DNA from: JADLBR01 sp020847615
Lineage (GTDB): Bacteria; Verrucomicrobiota; Verrucomicrobiia; JADLBR01
DNA length: 64,000 bases
Direction: 5' to 3'
NCBI GenBank assembly: GCA_026646655.1
Contig: JAPKHT010000002.1
Location: 1 to 64,000, forward strand
Part shown: positions 26,103 through 34,062 of the stretch, in pieces
Layout of the letters: every line of letters starts with the position of its first letter
Numbering within the stretch: the first letter of the stretch is position 1
The notes under the pieces: model-generated
The model's input: the letters and a program-made list of their open reading frames with translations, nothing else
What the model was told of the DNA's origin: nothing
Databases searched by the model: none
Position numbers and translations under genes: made by a program

Positions 26103-27414
26103 GGGTCTGTTTCTCCGGTGTCAGGAATTCCGGCGGCACCTCGCCCCCGGGCCTGACGGGGCAAAATCGGAAGCAGCGCGCACAACTGAGGCACAGGGCC
26201 CGATCCGTCTCGTAATCCGCGCGCCCGGGTCGGCGCGTCAGCGCGAGGAGCTTGAGCCCGAAGAGCAGCGCAAGGAATGCCCCGGCGAGCGCTGACCCGA
26301 CGGCGAATCGATGCCCGATGGCCGCGGCCTCCTCGTGGAGCGCGGCGACGGCGCGGCCCGAGGCGCGGAAGGCATCGCTCGCCTGAGTGGACGGCGTTCC
26401 GGGGACAGCGCCCTCCATGAGGATCTGGCGAGAGAGGGCAACCGTGTGGTGGAGCCCGGCGAGGGCGGGCGACGAGGCGAAGCCCAGCCACGCCCCCGCA
26501 CCGATCAGCACGGGCAGCAGGACCAGGAGGAACAGGAATGCGCGCCGGCCTCGCTCCAGCGAGGCGCGCGAAGGTGGCGGCGCAGGGAATCGGATGGCAT
26601 CGAAGGGGCAGGAGCGCTCGCATAGCCTGCACTGGATGCACTGGGCCGGCGTCACGGAAGCGTGGTGCCACGAGAGACGAGATAGCCAGCCGAGCAGGAC
26701 CCCGTAGGGGCACAGGAAGCGGCAGTAGGGCCGCGCCACGAACACCCCCACGAGCAACAGGCCCGCCCCGAACAACAGCATGGGCAGCTTGCCGTCGAGC
26801 CGGAAGAACGCGACGAATGGGTCATAGCGGCAGATGAAGAAACCGGCCCCGAGGGACGCCAGCAGGATCGAACCGACCAGGTAGACGTGCCGGAGGGCAC
26901 CCAGCGCCTCGGAGAGCGGTGAAGGGATTTGGATCGGATGGACGGCCACCAGATCCTGGATCGCCCCCAGAGGGCAAACCCCGGCACAGAAGACCCTGCC
27001 GAAGAGAAGCGCGGCGAGCAGCGGCATCGCGAAGAAAGCAACGACGGTGACAGGCACGGCAAAGTTCGGGTCGATGAGGCCGAGGGCGACATTCTGCAAC
27101 GAACCGATGGGGCAAACGCAGCCCTTGCGGTAGAAACCGAAATAGGCCAGGCAGGCGGCGGTCAGCAGGATCACTCCCGTCCGCGATCGGCGGCGCAACA
27201 CCAGCCACGCGGCCAGGAGCAGCGCCAGGCCCAGGGCGGCGACATCGAGGGTCTCCCATGCCCAGGCGCGCGGAGGGGGAGACGGCGTGGCGGGGGGCGA
27301 GTAGCCCGACTCAAAATCGGGTTGCGGGAAGCGCATCTCACCGAAGGCATGGTGCGCCATGGCGGTGGCCGCGGTGGCCCATGCGAGCAGTCGATGTGGG
27401 GTGGAGGGACGCAT
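26092..27414 (-). CDS. NapH/NosR-like membrane polyferredoxin
   Basis: This 440-residue integral membrane protein has about eight helices. It carries the NapH/NosR cysteine boxes GCVCPIGSLQ, VFCAGVCPLGAIQD and RPYCRFLCPYGVLL. It also has a 4Fe-4S motif CIQCRLCERSCPFDAI and, near the C-terminus, CLSCARCFRFCPV. NapH works with NapG to pass electrons from quinol to a periplasmic acceptor. Here the NapG-like Tat ferredoxin gene ends two bases upstream. There is no napA, nosZ or nrfA nearby, so the final acceptor is unknown. The start at 27414 was chosen for that junction. Confidence 0.9.
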   Translation of the reverse strand: MRPSTPHRLLAWATAATAMAHHAFGEMRFPQPDFESGYSPPATPSPPPRAWAWETLDVAALGLALLLAAWLVLRRRSRTGVILLTAACLAYFGFYRKGCVCPIGSLQNVALGLIDPNFAVPVTVVAFFAMPLLAALLFGRVFCAGVCPLGAIQDLVAVHPIQIPSPLSEALGALRHVYLVGSILLASLGAGFFICRYDPFVAFFRLDGKLPMLLFGAGLLLVGVFVARPYCRFLCPYGVLLGWLSRLSWHHASVTPAQCIQCRLCERSCPFDAIRFPAPPPSRASLERGRRAFLFLLVLLPVLIGAGAWLGFASSPALAGLHHTVALSRQILMEGAVPGTPSTQASDAFRASGRAVAALHEEAAAIGHRFAVGSALAGAFLALLFGLKLLALTRRPGRADYETDRALCLSCARCFRFCPVRPGGEVPPEFLTPEKQTHGR

Positions 27415-27416
27415 GG

Positions 27417-27989
27417 TCAGGCCGTCGGCATCTCCTTGAGGATGTACGGCTGCGACGCGGGCCGGCGCACGAACGCATCCGCGGGGCAGGAGCGCGCGAT
27501 CGCGCACTCGTTGCAATTCACGCAGCGGTCATGCCGCACCTGGAGGAACAGCGATCCATTGCCAAAGGTGGTGCAACCCTTCACGCATTTGCCGCAGCCG
27601 AAGCACAGGGGCTCGTCGATCGTGTATTGGTAGTAGGGTTCCTCGATGAAGCGGCGCATCAGGGCGCCGGAGGGGCACAGCTGGTTCTCGGCGCCCTCAT
27701 GCAGGTGCGTGGTCTCGGGCTGAAAATAGCCGAAGCACAGGCGACAGTGGCCGCAGACCGCGAACGCGTGCACGCATTTCACGGCAGAGGGGGTCAGGAC
27801 GCAGCGCGTGGCGCAGTTGCCACACTGGATGCACTTCAGGGGATCGATCTGCCACACCATGTCGTCGTGGGCGGCGCGCGCGGCTCGCCATGAGGCAAGT
27901 CCCCCGACGGCTGCGGCTGCTGCGCCACGGGAACCGACCGCCAGGAATCTCCTGCGGTCCCAGCAAGGTGATGGCGTGGGATCAGCCAT
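27417..27989 (-). CDS. NapG-like Tat-exported 4Fe-4S ferredoxin
   Basis: It has 190 residues. A Tat signal (CWDRRRFLAVGSRGAAAAA) precedes four iron-sulfur Cys clusters: CIQCGNCATRC, CVHAFAVCGHCRLCFG, CFGCGKCVKGC and CVNCNECAIARSC. The protein should fold in the cytoplasm with its clusters and then cross to the periplasm, as NapG does. It overlaps the small Cys-rich Tat gene upstream by 8 bp and is followed at once by the NapH-like gene. It is probably the soluble half of a quinol-oxidising or quinone-reducing module. Confidence 0.9.
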   Translation of the reverse strand: MADPTPSPCWDRRRFLAVGSRGAAAAAVGGLASWRAARAAHDDMVWQIDPLKCIQCGNCATRCVLTPSAVKCVHAFAVCGHCRLCFGYFQPETTHLHEGAENQLCPSGALMRRFIEEPYYQYTIDEPLCFGCGKCVKGCTTFGNGSLFLQVRHDRCVNCNECAIARSCPADAFVRRPASQPYILKEMPTA

Positions 27990-28203
27990 GGGATGAGTCT
28001 CCTGCGCTCTCGGGGGACGGTGCGGGCGACCCGGATCGCGCGGGGCACAGGTCCCGCCACGGGCAAGGGGGGCAAGTCCCCGCGTATGGCTCGTTCGTGT
28101 CACTGCGCCGGCAGAGCAACAGCCGCGCCGAGGCGGCCGTCAGGGCGCCCACCGCGGCAAAGCGACCTGCGGCCAGAATGAACATCCTGCGATCGATTTT
28201 CAC
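27982..28203 (-). CDS. Small Cys-rich Tat-signal protein
   Basis: It has 73 residues from a GTG whose GTGA overlaps the stop of the lipoprotein gene. The N-terminus KIDRRMFILAAGRFAAVGAL is a twin-arginine signal. The mature part is only about 45 residues and has four cysteines (one before RRSDTNE, then CPPCPWRDLC). The spacing suggests a metal or iron-sulfur ligand set. From memory, small proteins with a CxxCx5C pattern accompany NapGH-like genes in other PVC bacteria. Exact function unknown. Confidence 0.7.
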   Translation of the reverse strand: MKIDRRMFILAAGRFAAVGALTAASARLLLCRRSDTNEPYAGTCPPCPWRDLCPARSGSPAPSPESAGDSSHG

Positions 28204-29231
28204 GGTCCGCGCCCCTCCTGGCGCTTGAATATGCGGATGGCGCGGCGCTCGCAATCCAGGATGAGTATGTCACCCGAGGATCGCGCGGCAAGGTCGAGGC
28301 CCTGGGCATCCTCGGCGAACATGCCGGGACCGGCGACGACCCCGGCGAAGGAACCGTCGGCCCGATACGTCTTCACCCTCGGTATGCCTTTCTCGCTGGT
28401 GGCGAAGCCGCCGTCGGGAAGCAGGGCCATGTGGATGGGATTGCAGCATCCGGCGAAGCCCGGGGGTTCCATCGAGGGGCGGCCCCAGTGGGTGGTCCGA
28501 CGGCCTTCGGCCGAGTAGTGCTCGACCCGCAGGCAGCCTGGGTTGGCGACCCAGACGCCGCCGGAGGTGTCGGCGGCCGCATCGAAGAAGGGGCTCGGTG
28601 CCACGAAGGGTTCCGGGGGTTGGAGATAGCCCACGAGCTTCCCGGACGGCTCAAAAATGGCGACCTTGCGCGCCCCGGCATCGGCCACCCAGACGCGGGC
28701 GGGTCCCGGGGCGACCGAGGTGATCACGGCATTTTCGCCGAGGCTGACCCATTCTCCGACCAGGGTGCCCGCGGGATCGAGGATCCCCACATGATGGCGG
28801 AAGCCGACGTAGGTGCGCCCATCCGGGCCAGCGCCTAGGCACATGGGCTCCTCGGGCAACGTCGCCCGCCAGATCTGCTTTCCTTCGGGGCCAATCGCGA
28901 CCACCGCGCGGTCGCCCGCGGCCCGGATGATGCCATCGGAACCGGTGGCCAAGGCCCTGGGGGCCCGGAAGGGCAGGGGCAGAGTTCCGGTCTCTGTCCA
29001 TCCCGCATGGGCATCGCTCGCCTCGCGCAATTTCGCGATGTCGTAGGTGTACGACTTGGGCACGTCGCTGCCGGGCGGGGGCTCGCATCCCCAGAGGGCG
29101 ACCAGGGCCAGCGGGGCGCAGGCCCGGAACCGGCTTGAGAAAATGTAGCCGAAGCCGTGAGGCTTTGGCGGCCAAACGCTTACGCGTTCGGCTACGGGAA
29201 GCGATGCGTCAATCTTCGGGTCAGTTTCCAC
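28200..29231 (-). CDS. NHL-repeat lipoprotein with in-frame palindromic element
   Basis: It is 343 residues from a GTG at 29231 that overlaps the upstream propeller gene by 11 bp. A lipoprotein signal core (APLALVALWGC, lipobox LWGC) precedes six-bladed NHL-type repeats such as VWVADAGARKVAIFEPSGK. The odd point is the N-terminus: residues of about 12-30 (LPVAERVSVWPPKPHGFGY) are the translation of a palindromic repeat at 29145-29202, placed between the coupled start and the signal core. Either a long n-region is tolerated, or translation starts later at a rare codon such as ATT. It may bind a periplasmic redox partner. Confidence 0.83.
   Translation of the reverse strand: METDPKIDASLPVAERVSVWPPKPHGFGYIFSSRFRACAPLALVALWGCEPPPGSDVPKSYTYDIAKLREASDAHAGWTETGTLPLPFRAPRALATGSDGIIRAAGDRAVVAIGPEGKQIWRATLPEEPMCLGAGPDGRTYVGFRHHVGILDPAGTLVGEWVSLGENAVITSVAPGPARVWVADAGARKVAIFEPSGKLVGYLQPPEPFVAPSPFFDAAADTSGGVWVANPGCLRVEHYSAEGRRTTHWGRPSMEPPGFAGCCNPIHMALLPDGGFATSEKGIPRVKTYRADGSFAGVVAGPGMFAEDAQGLDLAARSSGDILILDCERRAIRIFKRQEGRGP
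29145..29202 (-). repeat. Palindromic element, intragenic copy
   Basis: It is the inverse orientation of the element at 121-175, with the same terminal repeats and one 3-base insertion (GGCGGCC instead of GGCC). It lies in frame inside the lipoprotein gene and adds no stop codon on that strand. A 3-base length change keeps the frame, as expected if the reading frame is under selection. Confidence 0.85.
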
Positions 29232-30699
29232 CGGAAGCCTCCAGGCAGACCATTCGGGTAGAGTCTCGCAGGAGAATCCTGCCCCCTGCAACCGCGATCG
29301 GCGCCCATGCGTCGCGACCATTCAGGACCTGCGCCCGGATTCCGGGCTCATAGCGGGTCGGCGTTGCCTTGGCGGTCACCAGGGTGCCATCGTCATTGAG
29401 GACGATGAGCTGGTCTCCGGCGACCATGAATGGACCGAGGCCAAATCGCTCCGTCTTTCCGCTGGACCAGACGACGCCTCTATCCGGGTGATAGCAAACG
29501 AGCTGGGCCTTGAGATCTCCCCCGTCCTTCGGGAGGATGCCGTACAGATGCCCGCGGAAAAAGACGGGCGTCTGCTGCTCGCAGGCGAAGCGTTCCTTGG
29601 GTATGCGATCCAGGACGCGCGCGGCAAAGGTATCCCCCTGCGATTCGATCCGGACGATCATGCTCCCGGCGCCGTAGCCGGCGGTGAGAAGGAGGCGGTC
29701 GCCGTCGAGCGCGACAGGCGATGGCGCCGTCACGGGGTGATTCCACTCCGTGGTGGACCACAGGAGCTTTCCGGCGTCTGGTCCATCGGACGCGACGCCC
29801 GCGACGCCGCCGACGGCCGCGTACACGTACATCCGCCTGCCGGCGAGAGTCGCGGGCATGATGGAGGCGTGAGACATCTGCCACCCCCCCGGGTTCGGGG
29901 TCTTCCAGACGATGTTTCCGGTGGCGCAATCGACGGCGATCATCAGCGCCAAACCGCCCGGCGCGATGATGGCGAGGCCATTCTCTATGATGGGGCACTG
30001 CGCCGTGTACCAGTGCGGCACCTCCGTGGAAAAATCCCTCACGAGGTCCATGCCCCACAGAAATCGGCCGTCGGCGGGATCGGCGCACAGGACGTGGCAC
30101 ATCGGGCCCATCGCGACGATATGGCGGTCGGTCACGGCGGGCACCGTGCGCGATATGCCATGATTGCGCTTTATCTGCACCTTGTACGATCGCCTCCAGA
30201 TCTCACCCCCGTCGGCCAGCGAGAAGCACCGCAGGGCGTCGGCGTGCCGTTTCTCGTCGTGGTCCATCAGGTAGACGCGCCCGCTGTGGACCGCGGCGCC
30301 CGCATGCCCGTCGCCGAGATCCAGCGACCAGAGCACCTTGGGTGGCGAACCGAGGCGAACGGCCTCCGGCGCCACGTTGTCCGAGTTTGGGCCGCGGAAG
30401 CGGGGCCACTCCCCCGGAAGCGGTGCCGCTGCGGCCTCAAATCTCTCGAAGGTGCCCTCGATGTTGACCGCGGGCCGAACGCCGCCGGCGCCCTCCTTGG
30501 GGGCATTTCCGGGGATGGGAACGCGCCGCGTGATCGGCACGGGAGAGCCGGTACCCAGCCACCACATCAGCGCCGAGGCCGCGAGGATCGTGGCGAGAGT
30601 CCCGGCCCAGAGCGGCGCCGTCGATTCGAACTGCGGGGGACGAGGCGAATGCGCGCCCGACGCGCCGGGCGGCTGGGCGTCGGGCGGTTCAGGCGGCAT
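29221..30699 (-). CDS. PQQ-like beta-propeller protein, membrane-anchored
   Basis: This 492-residue protein is the first gene of the redox operon. After a Pro-rich cytoplasmic tail one helix (TLATILAASALMWWLG, near 35-52) anchors it. The rest is a propeller with PQQ-repeat features: EWPRFRGPNSDNVAPEA, IAVDCATGNIVWKTPN and VYLMDHDEKRHADAL. It resembles the operon's other propeller (24405-26102) and the secreted one at 54100-55425. It overlaps the next gene by 11 bp. Cofactor binding is unproven. Confidence 0.87.
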   Translation of the reverse strand: MPPEPPDAQPPGASGAHSPRPPQFESTAPLWAGTLATILAASALMWWLGTGSPVPITRRVPIPGNAPKEGAGGVRPAVNIEGTFERFEAAAAPLPGEWPRFRGPNSDNVAPEAVRLGSPPKVLWSLDLGDGHAGAAVHSGRVYLMDHDEKRHADALRCFSLADGGEIWRRSYKVQIKRNHGISRTVPAVTDRHIVAMGPMCHVLCADPADGRFLWGMDLVRDFSTEVPHWYTAQCPIIENGLAIIAPGGLALMIAVDCATGNIVWKTPNPGGWQMSHASIMPATLAGRRMYVYAAVGGVAGVASDGPDAGKLLWSTTEWNHPVTAPSPVALDGDRLLLTAGYGAGSMIVRIESQGDTFAARVLDRIPKERFACEQQTPVFFRGHLYGILPKDGGDLKAQLVCYHPDRGVVWSSGKTERFGLGPFMVAGDQLIVLNDDGTLVTAKATPTRYEPGIRAQVLNGRDAWAPIAVAGGRILLRDSTRMVCLEASGGN

Positions 30700-30864
30700 G
30701 ACGGGAACTTAACTGTTCGCATAGTAGGGACAAGGTTTTCTTATTCAGGCGGCGAGTTTTTCCTGCTCGCCCCGGGGGGAAGCGAATTATCCGGCGGGTT
30801 CTGGGACAAGAATTCCGGCGCGTGGGCTTGCGCCGCTGGGTCAACCGACCTAGCTTTCGTGCAT

Positions 30865-31116
30865 ATGGGAATATTGTCGTGGATTGTGCTGGGTTTGATC
30901 GTGGGCGCATTGGCGAAGTGGATCATGCCGGGGCGCGACCCGGGTGGGCTGATCGTCACGATCCTGATCGGGATACTGGGCGCCTTCCTGGGTGGATTCC
31001 TCGGCACCCGACTTGGGATCGGCGACGTGTCGGGATTCGATATCAAGAGCCTCGCGATAGCGATCGGTGGGGCGGTGTTGCTGTTGATCCTGTATCGCGT
31101 GGTGAAGAAGCGCTGA
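30865..31116 (+). CDS. GlsB/YeaQ/YmgE family small membrane protein
   Basis: It has 83 residues with three hydrophobic helices and the family's glycine-rich pattern (GLIVGALAKWIMPGRDPGG, GILGAFLGGFLGTRLG). These transglycosylase-associated proteins are induced by stress in several bacteria, but no activity is proven. It sits 6 bp before ispH, so the two are probably cotranscribed. The frame is open far upstream, but only this segment resembles a family. Confidence 0.88.
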   Translation: MGILSWIVLGLIVGALAKWIMPGRDPGGLIVTILIGILGAFLGGFLGTRLGIGDVSGFDIKSLAIAIGGAVLLLILYRVVKKR

Positions 31117-31122
31117 TGGACC

Positions 31123-32373
31123 ATGGCGATGCCCAGTGACGCGCAGCCGGGCGGGGGCGGCGGGGACAAGGTCAATCTCCGGAACCCGGAGGTGATGAAA
31201 CTGGTCCAGGACCAGGTCCAGACCCATTACCGGAGCCGCCTGGTGGAGTACGCCAGGTATTCCGGCCAGCCGCTGCGGGGCGGGGACATCACCGTCCGTC
31301 TGGCGAAGGCCTTTGGATTCTGCTACGGCGTGGAGCGGGCCATCGATCTCGCGTATGCGGCCGCCAAGGTTTTTCAGGGGCGGAGCATCTACCTGCTGGG
31401 CGAGATCATCCACAACCCGGAGGTCAACGATCAGCTGCGGGCCATGGGGATCCACTCGCTCAAGGAGGGACGCGAGGGTTACGACCTCTCGGGCCTAAAC
31501 GAGCGGGACGTCGTCATCATCCCCGCATTTGGCGCGGAACTCAAGGTGATGGACCGCCTCAAGCAGATCGGATGCCAGACGGTGGACACGACCTGCGGCG
31601 ACGTGATGAGCGTGTGGAAGCGGGTCAGGCAGTATTCGCGGGAGCACGTGACCTCCATCATCCATGGGAAGGCGTGGCACGAGGAGACCAAGGCGACGAG
31701 TTCCCGGACCCTGACGCCAGATGGAAGGAGCCATTACCTGGTGGTTTTCAATCTCGAGGAGACCGACTACGTGTGCCGGTACATCCGGGATGGCGGGGAC
31801 AAGCGGGCGTTTCTCGAGAAGTTCAAGGGCTGCCATTCCGACGGGTTCGATCCGGACGAGCACCTCAAGCGGGTGGGCGTCGCCAACCAGACCACGATGC
31901 TGCGCGGGGAGACGGAGGAGGTTCAGCGGCGGATCCAGGCGGCCATCCGTGACCGCTACGGGGAGCGCGGGCTGGGCGAGCACTTCCGATTTTTCGACAC
32001 GATCTGCGGGGCGACCCAGGAGCGACAGGACGCCCTCGAACTGATGCTCAAGGAACCGATGGACCTGCTTCTGGTGGTGGGCGGGTACAACAGCAGCAAC
32101 ACCTCGCATCTGGCGGAGATGGGCGAGGCGGTGCTGCCGACCTACTTTATCAAGAACGCCGAGAAACTGATCTCGCCGCAAGAGATCTCGCATTACGATC
32201 AGCACAAGGGGCAAGAGGTCTTCTCCCGCGACTGGCTGCCGTCGGGCGCCATCACCGTGGGGGTCACCGCCGGCGCATCCTGCCCGAACAACCTGATCGA
32301 GGAGACGATCCGCAGGCTGTTCGAGTTGCGGGGAATTGACATCTACCAGGCCATTCCCGGTATTCTGGAATAG
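31123..32373 (+). CDS. ispH: 4-hydroxy-3-methylbut-2-enyl diphosphate reductase, long form
   Basis: This 416-residue enzyme reduces HMBPP to IPP and DMAPP, the last step of the MEP isoprenoid pathway, using a 4Fe-4S cluster. The three cluster cysteines lie in AFGFCYGVERAID, VDTTCGDVMSVW and TAGASCPNNLIEET. At over 400 residues it is the long form known from cyanobacteria and others, compared with about 310 in E. coli; the extra length is at the N-terminus and in the middle. Starts at 31123 and 31129 differ by two residues. Confidence 0.93.
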   Translation: MAMPSDAQPGGGGGDKVNLRNPEVMKLVQDQVQTHYRSRLVEYARYSGQPLRGGDITVRLAKAFGFCYGVERAIDLAYAAAKVFQGRSIYLLGEIIHNPEVNDQLRAMGIHSLKEGREGYDLSGLNERDVVIIPAFGAELKVMDRLKQIGCQTVDTTCGDVMSVWKRVRQYSREHVTSIIHGKAWHEETKATSSRTLTPDGRSHYLVVFNLEETDYVCRYIRDGGDKRAFLEKFKGCHSDGFDPDEHLKRVGVANQTTMLRGETEEVQRRIQAAIRDRYGERGLGEHFRFFDTICGATQERQDALELMLKEPMDLLLVVGGYNSSNTSHLAEMGEAVLPTYFIKNAEKLISPQEISHYDQHKGQEVFSRDWLPSGAITVGVTAGASCPNNLIEETIRRLFELRGIDIYQAIPGILE

Positions 32374-32380
32374 GGCGGCA

Positions 32381-32406
32381 TGCTCGCGTGGCGGAACGCG
32401 CGAGCA
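32381..32406 (+). terminator. Hairpin after ispH
   Basis: TGCTCGCG and CGCGAGCA form a perfect 8-bp stem with a 10-base loop, seven bases after the ispH stop. It has no T-run. The remaining 230 bp before the release-factor gene contain nothing that I can name except a weak CATAAT box at about 32623, close to the next start. Confidence 0.4.
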
Positions 32407-32635
32407 CTCGGCTTCGCGTGCCTCGTGGCTTGGCCCGCGTGTCGTTCGTGTGGTGTGTCGCGCATGGAATCGGAAGCCAGAACCCGATTCTGCACGGGCC
32501 GGGGCGTTTTTTGTAATATGCTCATAACGAATTACTTGCGATCTTGATCGGCGTGACGAGTGGCGGGGTTCCGGGTTCAAGAATTGACGTGAAAGATTGT
32601 GGAGGAGCGGGCCGAGATGTGGCATAATACCATTT

Positions 32636-33034
32636 ATGATCGGCCTGAGCGTGGAAACATTCGAGGCGCGGTGCGCGAAATTGGGTTTACGGCTGGGTGA
32701 CTTTGCGGAGACGTTTTCGAGATCATCGGGGCCGGGTGGTCAGAACGTGAACAAAGTTTCGACATCCGTGACGATGCGGCATGGTCCGAGCGGGTTGACG
32801 GTGACGGTGCGGGAGTCGCGATCGCAGGCGTTGAATCGGGCGATCGCGCGCCAGAGGATCCTCCGGGCGGTTGTCCACCGCATGCACATGGCGGCGTTGC
32901 GGCTGAGGATGGATCTTGAGAAGGTGCGGCGCCAGAATCGGCCCAGGCCGCGGGGGCTGAAACGAAGGCTGGTGGAGTCCAAGCGGCGCCGATCGGTTGT
33001 GAAGTTGGGGAGGGGACGGGTTCACGCAGAGTGA
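32636..33034 (+). CDS. ArfB/ICT1-like release-factor-domain protein
   Basis: This 132-residue protein has the catalytic domain of class I release factors without codon-recognition domains. The GGQ loop reads SSGPGGQNVNKVSTSV, and the C-terminus is a strongly basic tail (LKRRLVESKRRRSVVKLGRG) like the one that enters the empty mRNA channel in ArfB. It probably hydrolyses peptidyl-tRNA on stalled ribosomes. It could alternatively belong to the PrfH-like group. Confidence 0.87.
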   Translation: MIGLSVETFEARCAKLGLRLGDFAETFSRSSGPGGQNVNKVSTSVTMRHGPSGLTVTVRESRSQALNRAIARQRILRAVVHRMHMAALRLRMDLEKVRRQNRPRPRGLKRRLVESKRRRSVVKLGRGRVHAE

Positions 33035-33051
33035 GTGTCCGACTTGGTTTC

Positions 33052-34062
33052 ATGGCAAAGACCCGGTGGGGGATAGTTGGGCGGGGGGTTGCCACGTGCC
33101 TGTGGGTGTCTTTTGCGTGCGGGTGGTTTGCCCTCGGTGCGGAGGGTGTGCCTCCGGCGGCGAGGCGAGAGGCCCTGCTTCGAGCGAGTGGGCCGGGTTC
33201 CGAAGCCGTGCTGGCGGCGGGGTTGAACGACGAGAATCTGGTGGTGCGGCGGACCGCGGCGAGGCTGCTCACCCAACTGGGGGCAACGGCAGAGGCGTCC
33301 TTGGCCAAGGCATTCGGGAATGATGACGCCTTGGTCCGGAGGACGGTCCTGCGGGCCCTGTGCGGTCTTCGTCCGGAGCGGGCGGTGGGCTGGGCCGAGC
33401 GCGGGATGGCTGACGCCGATCCCGCGGTGCGCCGGGTTGCGCTGGATTGGTTGATCGCGCAGGAGTCCCGGGCGGGTCGGGTATTGGCGCTGCTGGTGAA
33501 GGCGCGGGGCGATGGTGATGCCGCGGTGCGCGCGGCGGCGTCGGCCGCCCTGTTTCCCTTCCAGCGCGAGAACATCTCGCTGAGGGACCGGAAAGATTAC
33601 GATCATGATGTGCGGGTGGTGCAGGCGATACCGCTCCCGGTTGCGGGTTGGCAGTTTCGGACGGATCCCGCGGACGAGGGCCATCTGAAAGGGTGGTTTC
33701 GGATCGACGTGGGTGGGACGGGATGGTCGGGGGTCGAGGTGGGGAAGACCTGGGAGGCCCAGGGCCGGGAATACGACGGGGTCGCGTGGTACCGCGTCTC
33801 CTTGGATCTGCCAGCGAAGCCCGCCAAGGTGACCGCGGTCGATCTGGCGTTCGACGGTGTGGATGAGGCCGCGTGGGTGTGGCTCAACGGGGAGTACGTC
33901 GGCAGCCATGATCTGGGCAAGGCGGGGTGGAACAAGGCGTTCCGACTCGATGTGACGCAGGAGCTCCGGTGGGGCGGCAAGAACGTGTTGGCTGTCCGGG
34001 TGTTTGATTCTGCATCGGCGGGCGGCATCTGGAAACCGGTGAGGGTGGAGGTGCTCGAGTGA
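33052..34062 (+). CDS. Secreted HEAT-repeat and GH2-type sugar-binding protein
   Basis: It has 336 residues from the ATG at 33052. A signal peptide (to about residue 28) is followed by HEAT-like helical repeats (about 30-170: LNDENLVVRRTAARLLTQLG, then related units). A jelly-roll domain of the GH2 sugar-binding type makes up the C-terminal half, with YDGVAWYRVSLDL, DEAAWVWLNGEYVG and GGKNVLAVRVFD. No catalytic domain is present. It is coupled to the downstream gene through a TGATG junction, so it is probably a partner in substrate binding. An alternative GTG start at 33031 overlaps the upstream stop. Confidence 0.8.
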   Translation: MAKTRWGIVGRGVATCLWVSFACGWFALGAEGVPPAARREALLRASGPGSEAVLAAGLNDENLVVRRTAARLLTQLGATAEASLAKAFGNDDALVRRTVLRALCGLRPERAVGWAERGMADADPAVRRVALDWLIAQESRAGRVLALLVKARGDGDAAVRAAASAALFPFQRENISLRDRKDYDHDVRVVQAIPLPVAGWQFRTDPADEGHLKGWFRIDVGGTGWSGVEVGKTWEAQGREYDGVAWYRVSLDLPAKPAKVTAVDLAFDGVDEAAWVWLNGEYVGSHDLGKAGWNKAFRLDVTQELRWGGKNVLAVRVFDSASAGGIWKPVRVEVLE

